Assembly (NCBI GenBank): GCA_016744655.1
Contig: JADGDY010000014.1
Span: forward strand, 1-34,196
Direction: 5' to 3'
DNA: 34,196 nucleotides
DNA from: Bacteroidales bacterium
GTDB taxonomy: Bacteria > Bacteroidota > Bacteroidia > Bacteroidales > UBA12170
Below are positions 1 through 9,109 of this stretch, in pieces (positions within the stretch are counted from its first letter, which is position 1; the number at the start of each line of letters is the position of its first letter). A program made the position numbers and the translations under genes. The notes beneath the pieces were generated by a model. It searched no databases. It saw only the letters and a list, made by a program, of their open reading frames with translations, and was not told where the DNA came from.

Positions 1-137
1 CCGGACGAGCTGTGCTTGAGTTTAGCGAGCAAAACTTCTTTCATATAGAAAAACCCATCGATATTCCAGCAGGGCACTATATTGTTCAATTGAGGAGTGG
101 AGATTTAGTGGTGAATAAGAAAATATTGATTAGATAG
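1..137 (+). CDS. C-terminal fragment of a T9SS cargo protein (5' end outside window)
   Basis: An open frame enters at the left edge (first full codon at 3) and stops with TAG at 135-137. It encodes 44 residues beginning GRAVLEFSEQ and ending with GHYIVQLRSG then KKILIR. This is the end of a type A T9SS sorting domain: the G(x)Y(x)(V/L)xL strand and a basic last strand are the usual marks. Such tails direct proteins through the type IX system to the cell surface or medium. The fragment is about 89% identical in DNA (15 differences in 137 bases by hand alignment) to the end of the next gene at 3685-3821, so two cargo genes lie in tandem. The function of the missing part cannot be told. Confidence is high for the tail, none for the rest. 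Confidence 0.8.
   Translation, partial: GRAVLEFSEQNFFHIEKPIDIPAGHYIVQLRSGDLVVNKKILIR
1..137 (+). repeat. Copy 1 of a duplicated T9SS tail sequence (copy 2 at 3685-3821)
   Basis: The DNA from 1 to 137 aligns without gaps to 3685-3821, with 15 differences. Only 2 fall in the first 59 bases. The left copy is cut by the window edge, so the duplication may extend further. Confidence 0.8.
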
Positions 138-140
138 TCT

Positions 141-169
141 TTGTTTTAGGCATAAAACCCTTACTTTAG
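141..169 (+). promoter_or_regulatory. Candidate Bacteroidota promoter for the 1210-residue T9SS cargo
   Basis: TTG at 141-143 is followed after 18 bases by TACTTTAG at 162-169, close to the TAnnTTTG consensus with one mismatch. It starts only four bases after the stop of the preceding gene and lies 19 bases before the ATG at 189, suggesting that the second cargo gene has its own start of transcription. Confidence 0.4.
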
Positions 170-188
170 CAGCGTAAAACCACATCCT

Positions 189-3100
189 ATGAAACGATTA
201 CTGCTATTTTCTTTTTTAATCTCTTCTTTTTTTAGCTTTTCTCAATCTGAAATCTGGGGAATCAGACTTAATACAGATGATGAAAAAGGTGGCTATTTAT
301 ACAGCCTTGATAGTGCAAGTAATAGAATTGTTATAGAGCATTATTTGACCAATGAAAAAGAGCTTACTGTAAAATCTGAAATATTTTATGATTCCATAAT
401 GAAGTGCCTATTTGGCATTGCAAACCAGGTTATGTATAAATATGATTTAGTGCATAGAACTATAGAATCTCAAATTATTGAAGAAGAAGTAATTGGTTCT
501 TTCGTTAAGGCTTCAAATGGATATTTGTATATATTAGAGCGAAATGGTATTCTAAAAGTTAATCCAAATGATTTGAGTGTAGAAAATATTGGGCCGATGT
601 TTGGTCAGTTTGTTTTACCAGATTCAACTGTATTATTTCAATCAGAAATAGGGCAGTCTTATGGTTTATGCAAAGCCACAGATAATAATCTAGTTTTTTC
701 TAATTACATAGAAGATAATACTTATTATTGGGATCATTGTTTTATTTATTCCTTAAATACAAGTACTGATAGCATTGAAATGGTATATCGAACAGCTACT
801 TTCCCAGAGAGGGAAAACCTAATCCCAAAAGGTAAGTTTCATCAATATAATGATCTTCTTTATTCTCTATTTTCAATGAATGACGAAATATCACTTTATT
901 CATTTAACCCTCACACTAATGCATTTGACTCAGTTCGATATCTTAATGAGATTGCACAAAATGAAACTGAATTACCAAATACAATCTCAGCTGATGGAAT
1001 ATTTTATGGGAAATCTAGAGAAGTAAATACAACCAATAATAAATTATTTCAATATAATATCAATAACCAACAATTTCAATTCTTGACTGATATAAATGAT
1101 GATAATTTACCTAGAGGTACTATGATTACTGATTCTCAAAATGACTTGTACATGATATTAGACTATTTTTCAGATTCTGCAGCTTGGAGTACATTCTATA
1201 AATACAATACTGCAACAAATCAACTCGACTCTCTATTTAGAATTAATAGTCGATACTGGTACAGTCTGCCACATTATGAAGATATTGGCCCTGTTAACAC
1301 ATTTAATGATGGACTTATATCGTTTATGGATTCCGAAAGCCACCCTGAAAATTTTGTTGTTTTTTATAATGTTGAACTAAAAAGGTTAGATACTATTGCA
1401 AGCCTTCCATTCAATATGAATTATACTGATTCACTTTACATGCCCTATATGTATTGTGAAACTGGGGAAGGGAATATATTGTTCTATAATACGCGAATGG
1501 ATGTTATATCTGACAGCTCTGCTCGCTTCTATGCTAACCTTAAAGAATTTGATCCTCAGACTAAGATTCTAACAAAAAAACCGGAGTTTGAGATTCCTGA
1601 TGATGCTGGTTCTGCTAAAATGGTACATATGAAAGATGAATTGTTTTTTTTGTCAATTCTTAGTGATGATATCATCATTTACGATGCCAGTACCAATGAA
1701 TATGAAACAATAGATTTGCCTTTCCATAATTATGGAACTTGGGTAAAAGAGAGTGAAAACAGCTTGATCTTTACCAATGAAAATGGTATTTATAGGTATG
1801 AATTAGGAAATACAAACTTAGAAATGGTTTATGAACCAGGTGTTGATACTGTAATAATGAAAACTGCTTTGTATATGGAGAATAAAATTCTGATTCATAA
1901 TATATTAGGAGAGGAATTATTATGTCTTGACTTATTATCAAATGAAATAAACCCTATTTTTTCATTTGATAATATAACTGAAGACATTAATGACCTCATA
2001 GTTCTAAATCTATTTACAAGTCAAGAATATATCTATATGATTGTAAATGGGTCTATTGGGGGTATATTATATCGATTTAACCCTGAGACAAATGAGCTCA
2101 CCTTAATCCCTAGTGATCTAATATCAAAATATAAAGATATGAAGTTTGTTGAAAACCTAACAAAAGATGGACTCTATATTACAGGTATCGATGAAAGCAA
2201 TCAAATGGAAGGTATAGTACTAATGATCTTAATGAATAATAGCGATGGTGTAGAGATAGTTGAGTTCTTTAATGATTCGCAAAACTACAATAACATTCAA
2301 GTAGGTCAAGATATTAACCATTTGCCTTTAATACAAGTCAAGAGAAAACCTATACATAGATGGATTGGTACATTGAATAATGATTGGTATGAGACTGAAA
2401 ATTGGTCTAATGGAGTCTTGCCGACCGATAGCAGTTCTGTTAATATAATGAGCGATGTCCCTTTTTATCCGAATATTGATACCAATATTAAAATGAAAAA
2501 TCTGTTTATTTATAATGAAGCAGAAATGATTCTGGAAGCAAATGCACAAATTCAAATTTCAGGTGACTTTAAAAATAATGGTCATTTAAAAATGCTGGCC
2601 AATAATGATCAAAGAAGCTCACTAATTATAGATGGAAAATTTGTGCAAATTGGAATGCAAAAATATGTTTTCTGTGCTGATTCAATAAAAGGTAAAACCC
2701 TTGCTAACCCGATGAAAGCAGTAGAAAAATACGTGCAGCCTTTTTATTCTGAGGCTGGTTTTAATGAAAATACTTTTGTGTTTAGTGATATACATTTTTA
2801 CCCTCATTATAGCGAAACTTGTCAAGCTTTACAATATACTTGTCAGGATACTACACTAGAATTTAAAGGGAACTTTAACCATGGTGTTCAAAGCTTACAA
2901 ATTCCTTGGTTATCTGATGAGAATCTATATCCATTATCCAACCCCTACCCGAGTTCTTTCAACTGGAACAACACTCAAACTACTTTTTTAACTCATCAAG
3001 CATGTTATTTCTATAATCAAGAGGAAAATACTTTTACTGCAACTGTTGATGGCATTGGCAACCATCCTCCAATTATTCGTCCATTAGAGGTATTTTGGGT

Positions 3101-3821
3101 TTATGGAAATGGAGAGGAGTCTATTCAGGTAGATCAATCAGCATTTCTACATGAACATGACTACGAAGAAGAAATTCCAGATAGAAAAGTATTGAGTCTA
3201 CAAGTAACAGGAGTTAAAAAGACCGATAAAACCCTAATAGCTTTTAATAACCATGCCAGCAAAAACTACGACCCAAAACTGGATGCTATAAAGTTTATAA
3301 AAAACGAGACCAATCCTCATATTTTTACAAAAACAGAAGAAGATCTATTAATGATTAATCAACATCCTGACACTACTATGATGGATTTATTTGTTCAAAT
3401 GGGAAGTGATGGAAATATGAAGATAAAACTATCAGAAAATCATGGCTTCGATTTTCTGGTTTTAGAAGATTTAATCTGGCATACCAGAACCGATTTATTG
3501 GAGGATGATTATGAATTTGACTATTTTACTTCCGATGGTCATTATCCGTTTAAACTCTACTTTAAACCTTGGGTTTTGGAGCCTATAGAGGAGGCAGACA
3601 TTCAAATGTATTACTATCCAGAGTTCTTGGTGGTGAAAAGCAGAAAGCAGGTAAAAAATGCTGATATCACCTTCTACGATTTAGCCGGACGAGTTGTGCT
3701 TGAGTTTAGCGAGCAAAATTTCTTTCATATAGAAAAACCCATCCATATTCCAGCTGGGCATTATATTGTTCAATTGCGCAGTGGCGATTTGGTAGTGAAT
3801 CAGAAAATATTAGTAAGATAA
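189..3821 (+). CDS. Large secreted beta-propeller-like protein with T9SS type A sorting domain
   Basis: This 1210-residue protein starts with a clear signal peptide (MKRLLLFSFLISSFFSFSQS), so it enters the periplasm by Sec. Residues from about 25 to 715 hold many degenerate repeats of the form LY(K/R/S)(Y/F)(N/D)xxTNxxxxL, for example YKYNTATNQLDSL and YRFNPETNELTLI. These are typical of multi-blade beta-propellers. Around residues 724-765 there is a W-x-G-xxNNDWxxxxNWSxGxxP motif seen in many Bacteroidota surface proteins. The last ~80 residues form a type A T9SS sorting domain (DLAGRVVLEF, GHYIVQLRSG, final KILVR). The protein is therefore probably exported across the outer membrane. No catalytic motif is visible; adhesion or binding is only an inference. 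The tail is nearly identical to that of the gene just upstream. Confidence 0.85.
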   Translation: MKRLLLFSFLISSFFSFSQSEIWGIRLNTDDEKGGYLYSLDSASNRIVIEHYLTNEKELTVKSEIFYDSIMKCLFGIANQVMYKYDLVHRTIESQIIEEEVIGSFVKASNGYLYILERNGILKVNPNDLSVENIGPMFGQFVLPDSTVLFQSEIGQSYGLCKATDNNLVFSNYIEDNTYYWDHCFIYSLNTSTDSIEMVYRTATFPERENLIPKGKFHQYNDLLYSLFSMNDEISLYSFNPHTNAFDSVRYLNEIAQNETELPNTISADGIFYGKSREVNTTNNKLFQYNINNQQFQFLTDINDDNLPRGTMITDSQNDLYMILDYFSDSAAWSTFYKYNTATNQLDSLFRINSRYWYSLPHYEDIGPVNTFNDGLISFMDSESHPENFVVFYNVELKRLDTIASLPFNMNYTDSLYMPYMYCETGEGNILFYNTRMDVISDSSARFYANLKEFDPQTKILTKKPEFEIPDDAGSAKMVHMKDELFFLSILSDDIIIYDASTNEYETIDLPFHNYGTWVKESENSLIFTNENGIYRYELGNTNLEMVYEPGVDTVIMKTALYMENKILIHNILGEELLCLDLLSNEINPIFSFDNITEDINDLIVLNLFTSQEYIYMIVNGSIGGILYRFNPETNELTLIPSDLISKYKDMKFVENLTKDGLYITGIDESNQMEGIVLMILMNNSDGVEIVEFFNDSQNYNNIQVGQDINHLPLIQVKRKPIHRWIGTLNNDWYETENWSNGVLPTDSSSVNIMSDVPFYPNIDTNIKMKNLFIYNEAEMILEANAQIQISGDFKNNGHLKMLANNDQRSSLIIDGKFVQIGMQKYVFCADSIKGKTLANPMKAVEKYVQPFYSEAGFNENTFVFSDIHFYPHYSETCQALQYTCQDTTLEFKGNFNHGVQSLQIPWLSDENLYPLSNPYPSSFNWNNTQTTFLTHQACYFYNQEENTFTATVDGIGNHPPIIRPLEVFWVYGNGEESIQVDQSAFLHEHDYEEEIPDRKVLSLQVTGVKKTDKTLIAFNNHASKNYDPKLDAIKFIKNETNPHIFTKTEEDLLMINQHPDTTMMDLFVQMGSDGNMKIKLSENHGFDFLVLEDLIWHTRTDLLEDDYEFDYFTSDGHYPFKLYFKPWVLEPIEEADIQMYYYPEFLVVKSRKQVKNADITFYDLAGRVVLEFSEQNFFHIEKPIHIPAGHYIVQLRSGDLVVNQKILVR
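3685..3821 (+). repeat. Copy 2 of the duplicated T9SS tail sequence
   Basis: This is the matching copy of 1-137, in frame with the sorting domain of the 1210-residue cargo. Several changes are silent or conservative (for example GGA/GGC and TTA/TTG), so both copies look functional. Confidence 0.8.
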
Positions 3822-3964
3822 GTTAGGTGCTTTTGTCTTATTAATATGCTTATATCTAGATTGTTTCACTATTACGAAAAATTTGGATATGTTATGGGGC
3901 TTGTAAATTTGGATCAGATTTTGTATATTGCATATGCAGAATATGTTACATTAAGTCTGTCCCT

Positions 3965-5851
3965 ATGAAAAAATGCAATAAGTTATCTTTATTTGCTTCC
4001 ATATTTTTAGTGTTTTGTTTAACTATTGTTGTGGCTCTCGCTCAAAATATCTCAAAAGAAAATGAGAATAATATTTTGGTGTTGCAAAGTTATCATCAGG
4101 GTTTAGAGTGGACTGATAATATTTCGGCGGGTATTCAGTCTGTTTTTAAAGACAGAAGCGATGTTAACCTCATTTTTGAATACCTAGATACCAAAAGAAA
4201 CTATACGCCAGAGTATTTTGAGGCTTTAAAACTGATGTATAAAACAAAGGCTCAACAAAATAATTATGAGGTAATTATTGCTTGTGATAATGCTGCCTTT
4301 GACTTTATGAGAAAGTATAGCACTGAGTTTTATCCTAGAGTTCCAGTAGTATATTGTGGAGTGAATAACCTAAATATTGAAATGCTCAAGAATGTACCAC
4401 ATTTCTATGGCTATGATGAAAAAGTAAATTATAAACAAACGATTTCCTCCATAAAAAAAGTATTTCCTGATAGAAAAAACATTCTCATTATTAATGACAG
4501 TACCACCACTGGAATAGCTATCAGAAAAGAACTTCAAAAGGTATTGCCAGATTTCGACAACCTCAATTTTGAGATATATTCAGAGTTCACCATAAAAGAA
4601 ATAAAAAAGAAGGTTGCAGGATTAGATGATACTTGGGTTATTTATCTTTTGGTTATCAATCGGGATAGTGAAGGAGATTTTATTTCCTATAAAAAGGGGA
4701 TTTCTGCCATACATGAAGCAGGAGATGTTCCCATCTTTGGTTCTTGGGATTTTTATGAAAATAAGGGATTATTCGGTGGGAAAATTACTCGAGGATTTGA
4801 TCAAGGTAACCATGCAGCTCACATGGCGGAAACAATTATGAAAAACGGCATTTCTGATTATATACCTCAAATAAACATGGTGGTGAATAATTATGTTTTT
4901 GATTATATAGAAATGGAAAGGTTTGATATTAGTCCCAATCACCTTCCCGAGAATAGCATCATCATCAATCAACCTAAAAAGAATGAAAACCTAATATTTA
5001 TTATTCTAGTTCTTTCATTGGTATTGCTCCTTATTGTCATCTTCTTAGCTGTTAGATTAAGCTTTAAAAGAAGAAGAGCAAATGAGCTCCAACGCTTAGT
5101 TGATGAAAAAACACAGCGCCTTCTTGGAATAAACCTAGCTTTGAAAGAAATTAACACAAAAAAAGATAGGTTTTTATCAATTATGTCCCATGATTTACGA
5201 GGCCCATTCAGTTCTATTTTAGGTTTTTCCTCTATGCTTCATGAAGAGTTTGAGACTCTAGATAGTCAAGAACAAAAACAATTTGTTGGGAAGATAAATA
5301 GCGGACTAAAAAGCACTTATAGATTAATAGAAGACTTATTGTCTTGGTCTTATGCCCAAAGTGGTTCAATAGAATTTAATCCCAAAAGAGAGAATATATC
5401 TGTCATCAATAAAGAAATTATTGAGGTTTTAAGCTTCTCAGCTGAGCAGAAATCAATAACCATCATCAACCGAGTACCCGATTTGGTTTTTGTAACCGCT
5501 GATAAAAATATGCTATCTACTATAATTAGAAACTTAATCAACAATGCCATAAAATTTACGCCAAGAAAAGGAGTAATAGAGATAGATTTAGAAGAAATAA
5601 GTAATAAAAACAATAAAGAATGCTTGGCATTTTCTGTGAAAGATAATGGGGTAGGAATACCTTTCGAGACGCAAAGTAAATTGTTTCAAATAGACGAAAT
5701 CGTATCTACAAATGGTACCGATAATGAATCAGGAACAGGCCTAGGACTTATTCTATGTAAAGAATTTGTTGATAAGCATAAGGGTAAAATATGGGTAGAA
5801 AGTGAAGCCACAAGAGGCAGTAAATTTGTGTTTACTCTGCCAGTGATTTAA
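3965..5851 (+). CDS. Sensor histidine kinase with ABC substrate-binding-like periplasmic domain
   Basis: The 628-residue protein has a signal sequence (about 1-26) and then a ~310-residue extracytoplasmic region resembling the ABC_sub_bind family (ILVLQSYHQG, EVIIACDNAA, VVYCGVNN, GSWDFYENKGLFGG). A membrane helix spans about residues 341-363 and a short coiled linker follows. The HisKA domain has phosphoacceptor His409 in SIMSHDLRGPFSSILGF. The HATPase domain shows an N box (NLINNAIKFTP), a G1 box (DNGVGIP) and a G2 box (GTGLGL). There is no receiver domain, and no response regulator gene lies beside it, so it is an orphan kinase. The ligand is unknown; in this sensor family small molecules such as amino acids are plausible. 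It is transcribed alone and converges on the LamG gene 37 bases away. Confidence 0.88.
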   Translation: MKKCNKLSLFASIFLVFCLTIVVALAQNISKENENNILVLQSYHQGLEWTDNISAGIQSVFKDRSDVNLIFEYLDTKRNYTPEYFEALKLMYKTKAQQNNYEVIIACDNAAFDFMRKYSTEFYPRVPVVYCGVNNLNIEMLKNVPHFYGYDEKVNYKQTISSIKKVFPDRKNILIINDSTTTGIAIRKELQKVLPDFDNLNFEIYSEFTIKEIKKKVAGLDDTWVIYLLVINRDSEGDFISYKKGISAIHEAGDVPIFGSWDFYENKGLFGGKITRGFDQGNHAAHMAETIMKNGISDYIPQINMVVNNYVFDYIEMERFDISPNHLPENSIIINQPKKNENLIFIILVLSLVLLLIVIFLAVRLSFKRRRANELQRLVDEKTQRLLGINLALKEINTKKDRFLSIMSHDLRGPFSSILGFSSMLHEEFETLDSQEQKQFVGKINSGLKSTYRLIEDLLSWSYAQSGSIEFNPKRENISVINKEIIEVLSFSAEQKSITIINRVPDLVFVTADKNMLSTIIRNLINNAIKFTPRKGVIEIDLEEISNKNNKECLAFSVKDNGVGIPFETQSKLFQIDEIVSTNGTDNESGTGLGLILCKEFVDKHKGKIWVESEATRGSKFVFTLPVI

Positions 5852-5888
5852 TGAAATACTCTCACTACCCACTTTTGATAATAATTCT

Positions 5889-6767
5889 TTAGAAAAGCTT
5901 TGAAGACCTAATAACAACAAATGATAACATCATGAATAATGCAATACCAATTGCCCAGTTTGAAACAGGCATAGAAGGGTAACAAGTGGTAATGGAAACA
6001 CCTTCTGACCAATTTGAAGTAAATCCATTAAGGAGAAAATTAATTAAGGAACCATTATTTGCTCCATTCGATTGATCAAGGAGAACGTTTTCACCTGAAT
6101 TATTTCCACCAACAACACCTTGATTGAAATTATAATAAGAGACCAAGTCAACTTCATTACCACTTAATTCACAACTCATCATATCGATAATTTCTTGTTG
6201 ATTTCTGGCGTAATTCCATATTCTAACTTCATCCATGGATCCTTCATAATATCTAGCCCATGGTTGATCAGAACAGGCGCTTTTCCCCAAATGAACACTG
6301 TAACTATTGTTTAGATAGGTGACCCCGTGGTTTTCAGATTTGTCAATATTTCCATCTATAAAAAGCGTAATTGCACCACAGTTGTGTTGTACAGCAATAT
6401 GATGCCAATTATTGTCAGTTATATAGGTTGTTGACTGCATATTGAAATAATTCGTAAAACTGTTATCTGCTTCAAAATACAGGGTGCCTCCTGAATTTAT
6501 ATTCAGATTCCAGAAATTATCATGATTGCAATCAAATCTTTTCGAAATCAAGGGCATGGCTAGAGTGGGATTAACACCAGTTTTAATCCATAACTCTATG
6601 GTGAAGTTCCCAGATTCAAAATTGGCTCCTGCTATATTTCTAAGGTCTACATAGTCATTATTCCCATCAAAAGTAAGCCCGGTTGCTGGGCTTTGTGCTT
6701 GTGCGGAAAAGGAGATAAGAGTTTTAAATAAGAGGAATAATTTGGCTTTAAGTAAATTTATTTTCAT
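5889..6767 (-). CDS. LamG-domain surface protein with C-terminal membrane tail
   Basis: This 292-residue protein has a signal peptide ending near AQAQS (about residue 25). A LamG / concanavalin A-like domain covers about residues 30-215; marks are LTFDGNNDYVDL, FTIELWIKTG, NWHHIAVQHN, GSMDEVRIWN and the following ARNQQEI. Such beta-sandwiches usually bind carbohydrate or matrix ligands. There is no T9SS sorting domain. Instead the protein ends with PVSNWA (267-272), a hydrophobic segment (272-286) and a short basic tail RSSKLF. This resembles the three-part tails of IPTL-CTERM or PEP-CTERM proteins processed by exosortase-like enzymes, or a simple membrane anchor. It is convergent with the histidine kinase and divergent from the alpha-galactosidase. 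The ligand is unknown. Confidence 0.8.
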   Translation of the reverse strand: MKINLLKAKLFLLFKTLISFSAQAQSPATGLTFDGNNDYVDLRNIAGANFESGNFTIELWIKTGVNPTLAMPLISKRFDCNHDNFWNLNINSGGTLYFEADNSFTNYFNMQSTTYITDNNWHHIAVQHNCGAITLFIDGNIDKSENHGVTYLNNSYSVHLGKSACSDQPWARYYEGSMDEVRIWNYARNQQEIIDMMSCELSGNEVDLVSYYNFNQGVVGGNNSGENVLLDQSNGANNGSLINFLLNGFTSNWSEGVSITTCYPSMPVSNWAIGIALFMMLSFVVIRSSKLF

Positions 6768-6914
6768 AGTGAATTAGTTTTTTAATGAAAAGAAATTTAG
6801 GATTAGGTTTTGTTTAAGTAAAGAAACATGAATTCACAAATGGCTCATAATCACTTACTAAGCATTGTGTTAACGAATTGCTAAATAATATGCTCATCTA
6901 TCTATGTTATTTTT

Positions 6915-6922
6915 TACATTTG
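6915..6922 (+). promoter_or_regulatory. Candidate -7 box (TACATTTG) before the alpha-galactosidase
   Basis: TACATTTG fits TAnnTTTG exactly and lies 21 bases before the ATG at 6944. No TTG stands at the usual distance upstream. If real, a TTG start at 6926 would leave almost no leader, so the box favours ATG 6944. Confidence 0.4.
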
Positions 6923-6943
6923 TGATTGCAAAAAAACAAACAT

Positions 6944-8794
6944 ATGAAACAGTTTATCTATTCCATCCTATTATTGACTTTTTTTGGTTGCTCTAATTGT
7001 GGAGAAAAACCACAAAGCATTGCTCCTATGAGTTCTCAAATGATACCATTTATAGCAGATAGTATTTCTGTGGAGGGTGATCTAAAAGAGTTTGACGTAA
7101 AAATTAGCAGTGAGAATATCGAAGATGGATTAGATTTAGTGAAAGTGAGTTTGACGAGTGAAAAAGCAAGCACTCCCCCTAAAATCACCTTGCGTTGGCA
7201 AATTCCATCAATAGATATTGCTAAATTTTGGAACCCCAATTTAGGAGTGGATAAAGCCACCTATTATTCCAATAATGTAAAAACCAGTGCCACTCGTTAT
7301 GGTCCAGTTTTGAGTTATATGAACATGAACGATGAAAACCGTATGACTGTAGCTGTTGGTGATGCATTAAATAAACTAGAATTTGGTTCTTACCTTAAAG
7401 AAGAAGATGCCAATTTCCATTATTATGTGGTGCTTTTCGATGAAGAATATCCAGCTATTAAACACTATGAAACTGAAATTCTCGTTGACCGCAGAAACCA
7501 AAATTTCACTAAAACCCTATCTGGAGTAACAGATTGGTGGGCCAAACAAGAGAATTATCAGCCTGCGAAGGCTCCTCAAGATGCATTCCGCCCTATGTAT
7601 TCCACTTGGTATAGCTATCATCAAACCCTAAATGTAGATGAGTTATTGGAGGAGTGTAGAGAGAGTAAGAAAATGGGCATGGAAGCTATTATTGTAGATG
7701 ATGGGTGGCAAACCATGGATGATAAAAGAGGGTATGCTTTCACTGGCGATTGGCAGCCAGATAGAATTCCCGATATGAAAGGATTTGTAGATCAAGTTCA
7801 CGATTTAGACATGAAATTTCTATTGTGGTATTCTGTTCCTTTTATTGGCAAGAACGCTGAAAATTATCCTCGTTTTAAAGGCCAGTATTTGTATTATTGG
7901 GACAGCCAAGGAGCTTGGGTTTTAGATCCACGCTATCCAGAAGTAAGAGAGTTTATCATTGGAATTTATGAAGATGCCATGGCCGACTGGGGATTAGATG
8001 GATTTAAGCTAGATTTTATGGCTTTCTTTAAACCCGGAGAAGACACTGAACTTACGGCTGAGGATGGTAGAGATTATGCTTCGGTCTATCATGCTGTAGA
8101 TAGATTAATGACAGATATTATGGGCAGATTGAAAGAGAAAAACCCAGAGATATTAATAGAATTCCGCCAGCCCTATATTGGCCCATTAATGCGTAAATAT
8201 GGAAATATGCTTCGTGCAGCTGATTGTCCCAATATGGCAACCATTAATCGTGTTCGTACTACTGATACTCGTTTACTCGGTGGCTCGTCGGCTATACATG
8301 CTGATATGTTGATGTGGCATCCAAATGACCCGGTAGAACATGCCGCTTTACAGATATTGAACATCATGTTTTCTGTTCCTCAAATCTCGGTACGATTAAA
8401 TGAGATTCCTCAAGAACATAAAGACATGATTGCCTTTTGGGTGAAATATTGGAACGAAAATCAGGAAGTATTAATGAAAAGTGATTTTATACCTCAAAAA
8501 CCCGATGAATTATATCCTCTAATTAAAGCTCAAAATACACATAAAGCAGTGATCGGATTATACGGAAACGATATGATTCTTAGTGCTGGAATGGCGAATC
8601 TAGAAGCTTTCGATATCATCAATGCTAGAAATAAAACTCAAGTTGTAATCCTCAATAATTCTGATATGGGAGTTTATCATTTACAAGTTTTAGATTGTAT
8701 GGGCGAGACGGTGAGTGAAAGAAAGATCACGCTTAATAAAGGTGCTGTTGTTATTGATGTTCCTGCTTCTGGTTTGGTGAAGTTGTCTAAGTAA
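6944..8794 (+). CDS. Lipoprotein alpha-galactosidase, GH36-like
   Basis: This predicted glycoside hydrolase removes terminal alpha-galactose from oligosaccharides. I chose ATG 6944 (616 residues): it gives a lipoprotein signal peptide with lipobox TFFGC (Cys16), whereas the in-frame TTG at 6926 only adds six residues. A beta-rich N-terminal domain precedes the TIM barrel, which begins near YSTWYSYHQ and continues with AIIVDDGWQT. DGFKLDF contains the likely nucleophile Asp357 (KxD as in clan GH-D). Asp427 in RAADCPN is the likely acid/base. A small beta domain ends the protein. The lipid anchor places it in the periplasm or on the outer membrane. No SusC/SusD pair is adjacent, so it is not in a visible polysaccharide locus. 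A galactose mutarotase lies at 26261. Substrate is inferred from family only. Confidence 0.85.
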   Translation: MKQFIYSILLLTFFGCSNCGEKPQSIAPMSSQMIPFIADSISVEGDLKEFDVKISSENIEDGLDLVKVSLTSEKASTPPKITLRWQIPSIDIAKFWNPNLGVDKATYYSNNVKTSATRYGPVLSYMNMNDENRMTVAVGDALNKLEFGSYLKEEDANFHYYVVLFDEEYPAIKHYETEILVDRRNQNFTKTLSGVTDWWAKQENYQPAKAPQDAFRPMYSTWYSYHQTLNVDELLEECRESKKMGMEAIIVDDGWQTMDDKRGYAFTGDWQPDRIPDMKGFVDQVHDLDMKFLLWYSVPFIGKNAENYPRFKGQYLYYWDSQGAWVLDPRYPEVREFIIGIYEDAMADWGLDGFKLDFMAFFKPGEDTELTAEDGRDYASVYHAVDRLMTDIMGRLKEKNPEILIEFRQPYIGPLMRKYGNMLRAADCPNMATINRVRTTDTRLLGGSSAIHADMLMWHPNDPVEHAALQILNIMFSVPQISVRLNEIPQEHKDMIAFWVKYWNENQEVLMKSDFIPQKPDELYPLIKAQNTHKAVIGLYGNDMILSAGMANLEAFDIINARNKTQVVILNNSDMGVYHLQVLDCMGETVSERKITLNKGAVVIDVPASGLVKLSK

Positions 8795-8796
8795 AA

Positions 8797-8985
8797 TTGG
8801 ATGTATTGGCAAAAGTGATAAGGGGTCTTATTTTCTTAACCCCTTTAATAACTATTCCTATCATTTGGCAAGTAAAGTATCTCAAGAAATCTATACGAGT
8901 AGTTGTAGGGTTATTTAGTGCACTCATTCTTTTCCTATTATTCTATTTCTTGGTTTTAGTAATTTTATTTAGAGATGGTTCATAG
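8797..8985 (+). CDS. Small two-helix membrane protein
   Basis: A 62-residue frame begins two bases after the alpha-galactosidase stop. It has no ATG; TTG 8797, TTG 8806 or GTG 8815 are possible starts. Two hydrophobic segments (about residues 10-25 and 35-57) are split by a basic loop QVKYLKKSIR, and it ends LFRDGS. The composition and the charged loop look like a real membrane protein and not chance coding. Its position suggests it is co-transcribed with the galactosidase, but no functional link is evident. The family is not recognised. Confidence 0.45.
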   Translation: MDVLAKVIRGLIFLTPLITIPIIWQVKYLKKSIRVVVGLFSALILFLLFYFLVLVILFRDGS

Positions 8986-9052
8986 TTGCAAAAATATTCT
9001 TGGCTACCTTCTCAAAGTGTATAAGTTTTGAACCATTGTTCATTAATTTTCG

Positions 9053-9084
9053 TTGTGTGAAAACACATAATGCCATAAATTTGG
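9053..9084 (+). promoter_or_regulatory. Bacteroidota promoter for the 217-residue exported protein
   Basis: TTG (9053-9055), a 21-base spacer and TAAATTTG (9077-9084) fit the TTG/TAnnTTTG consensus fully. The box lies 25 bases before ATG 9110. Confidence 0.6.
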
Positions 9085-9109
9085 ACCTTATAAACTCAAA
9101 ACCCAAAAC

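Noticed and set aside
6926..6943. TTG start for the alpha-galactosidase
   Set aside because: It would begin three bases after a TAnnTTTG box and weakens the lipoprotein signal peptide; ATG 6944 fits better.
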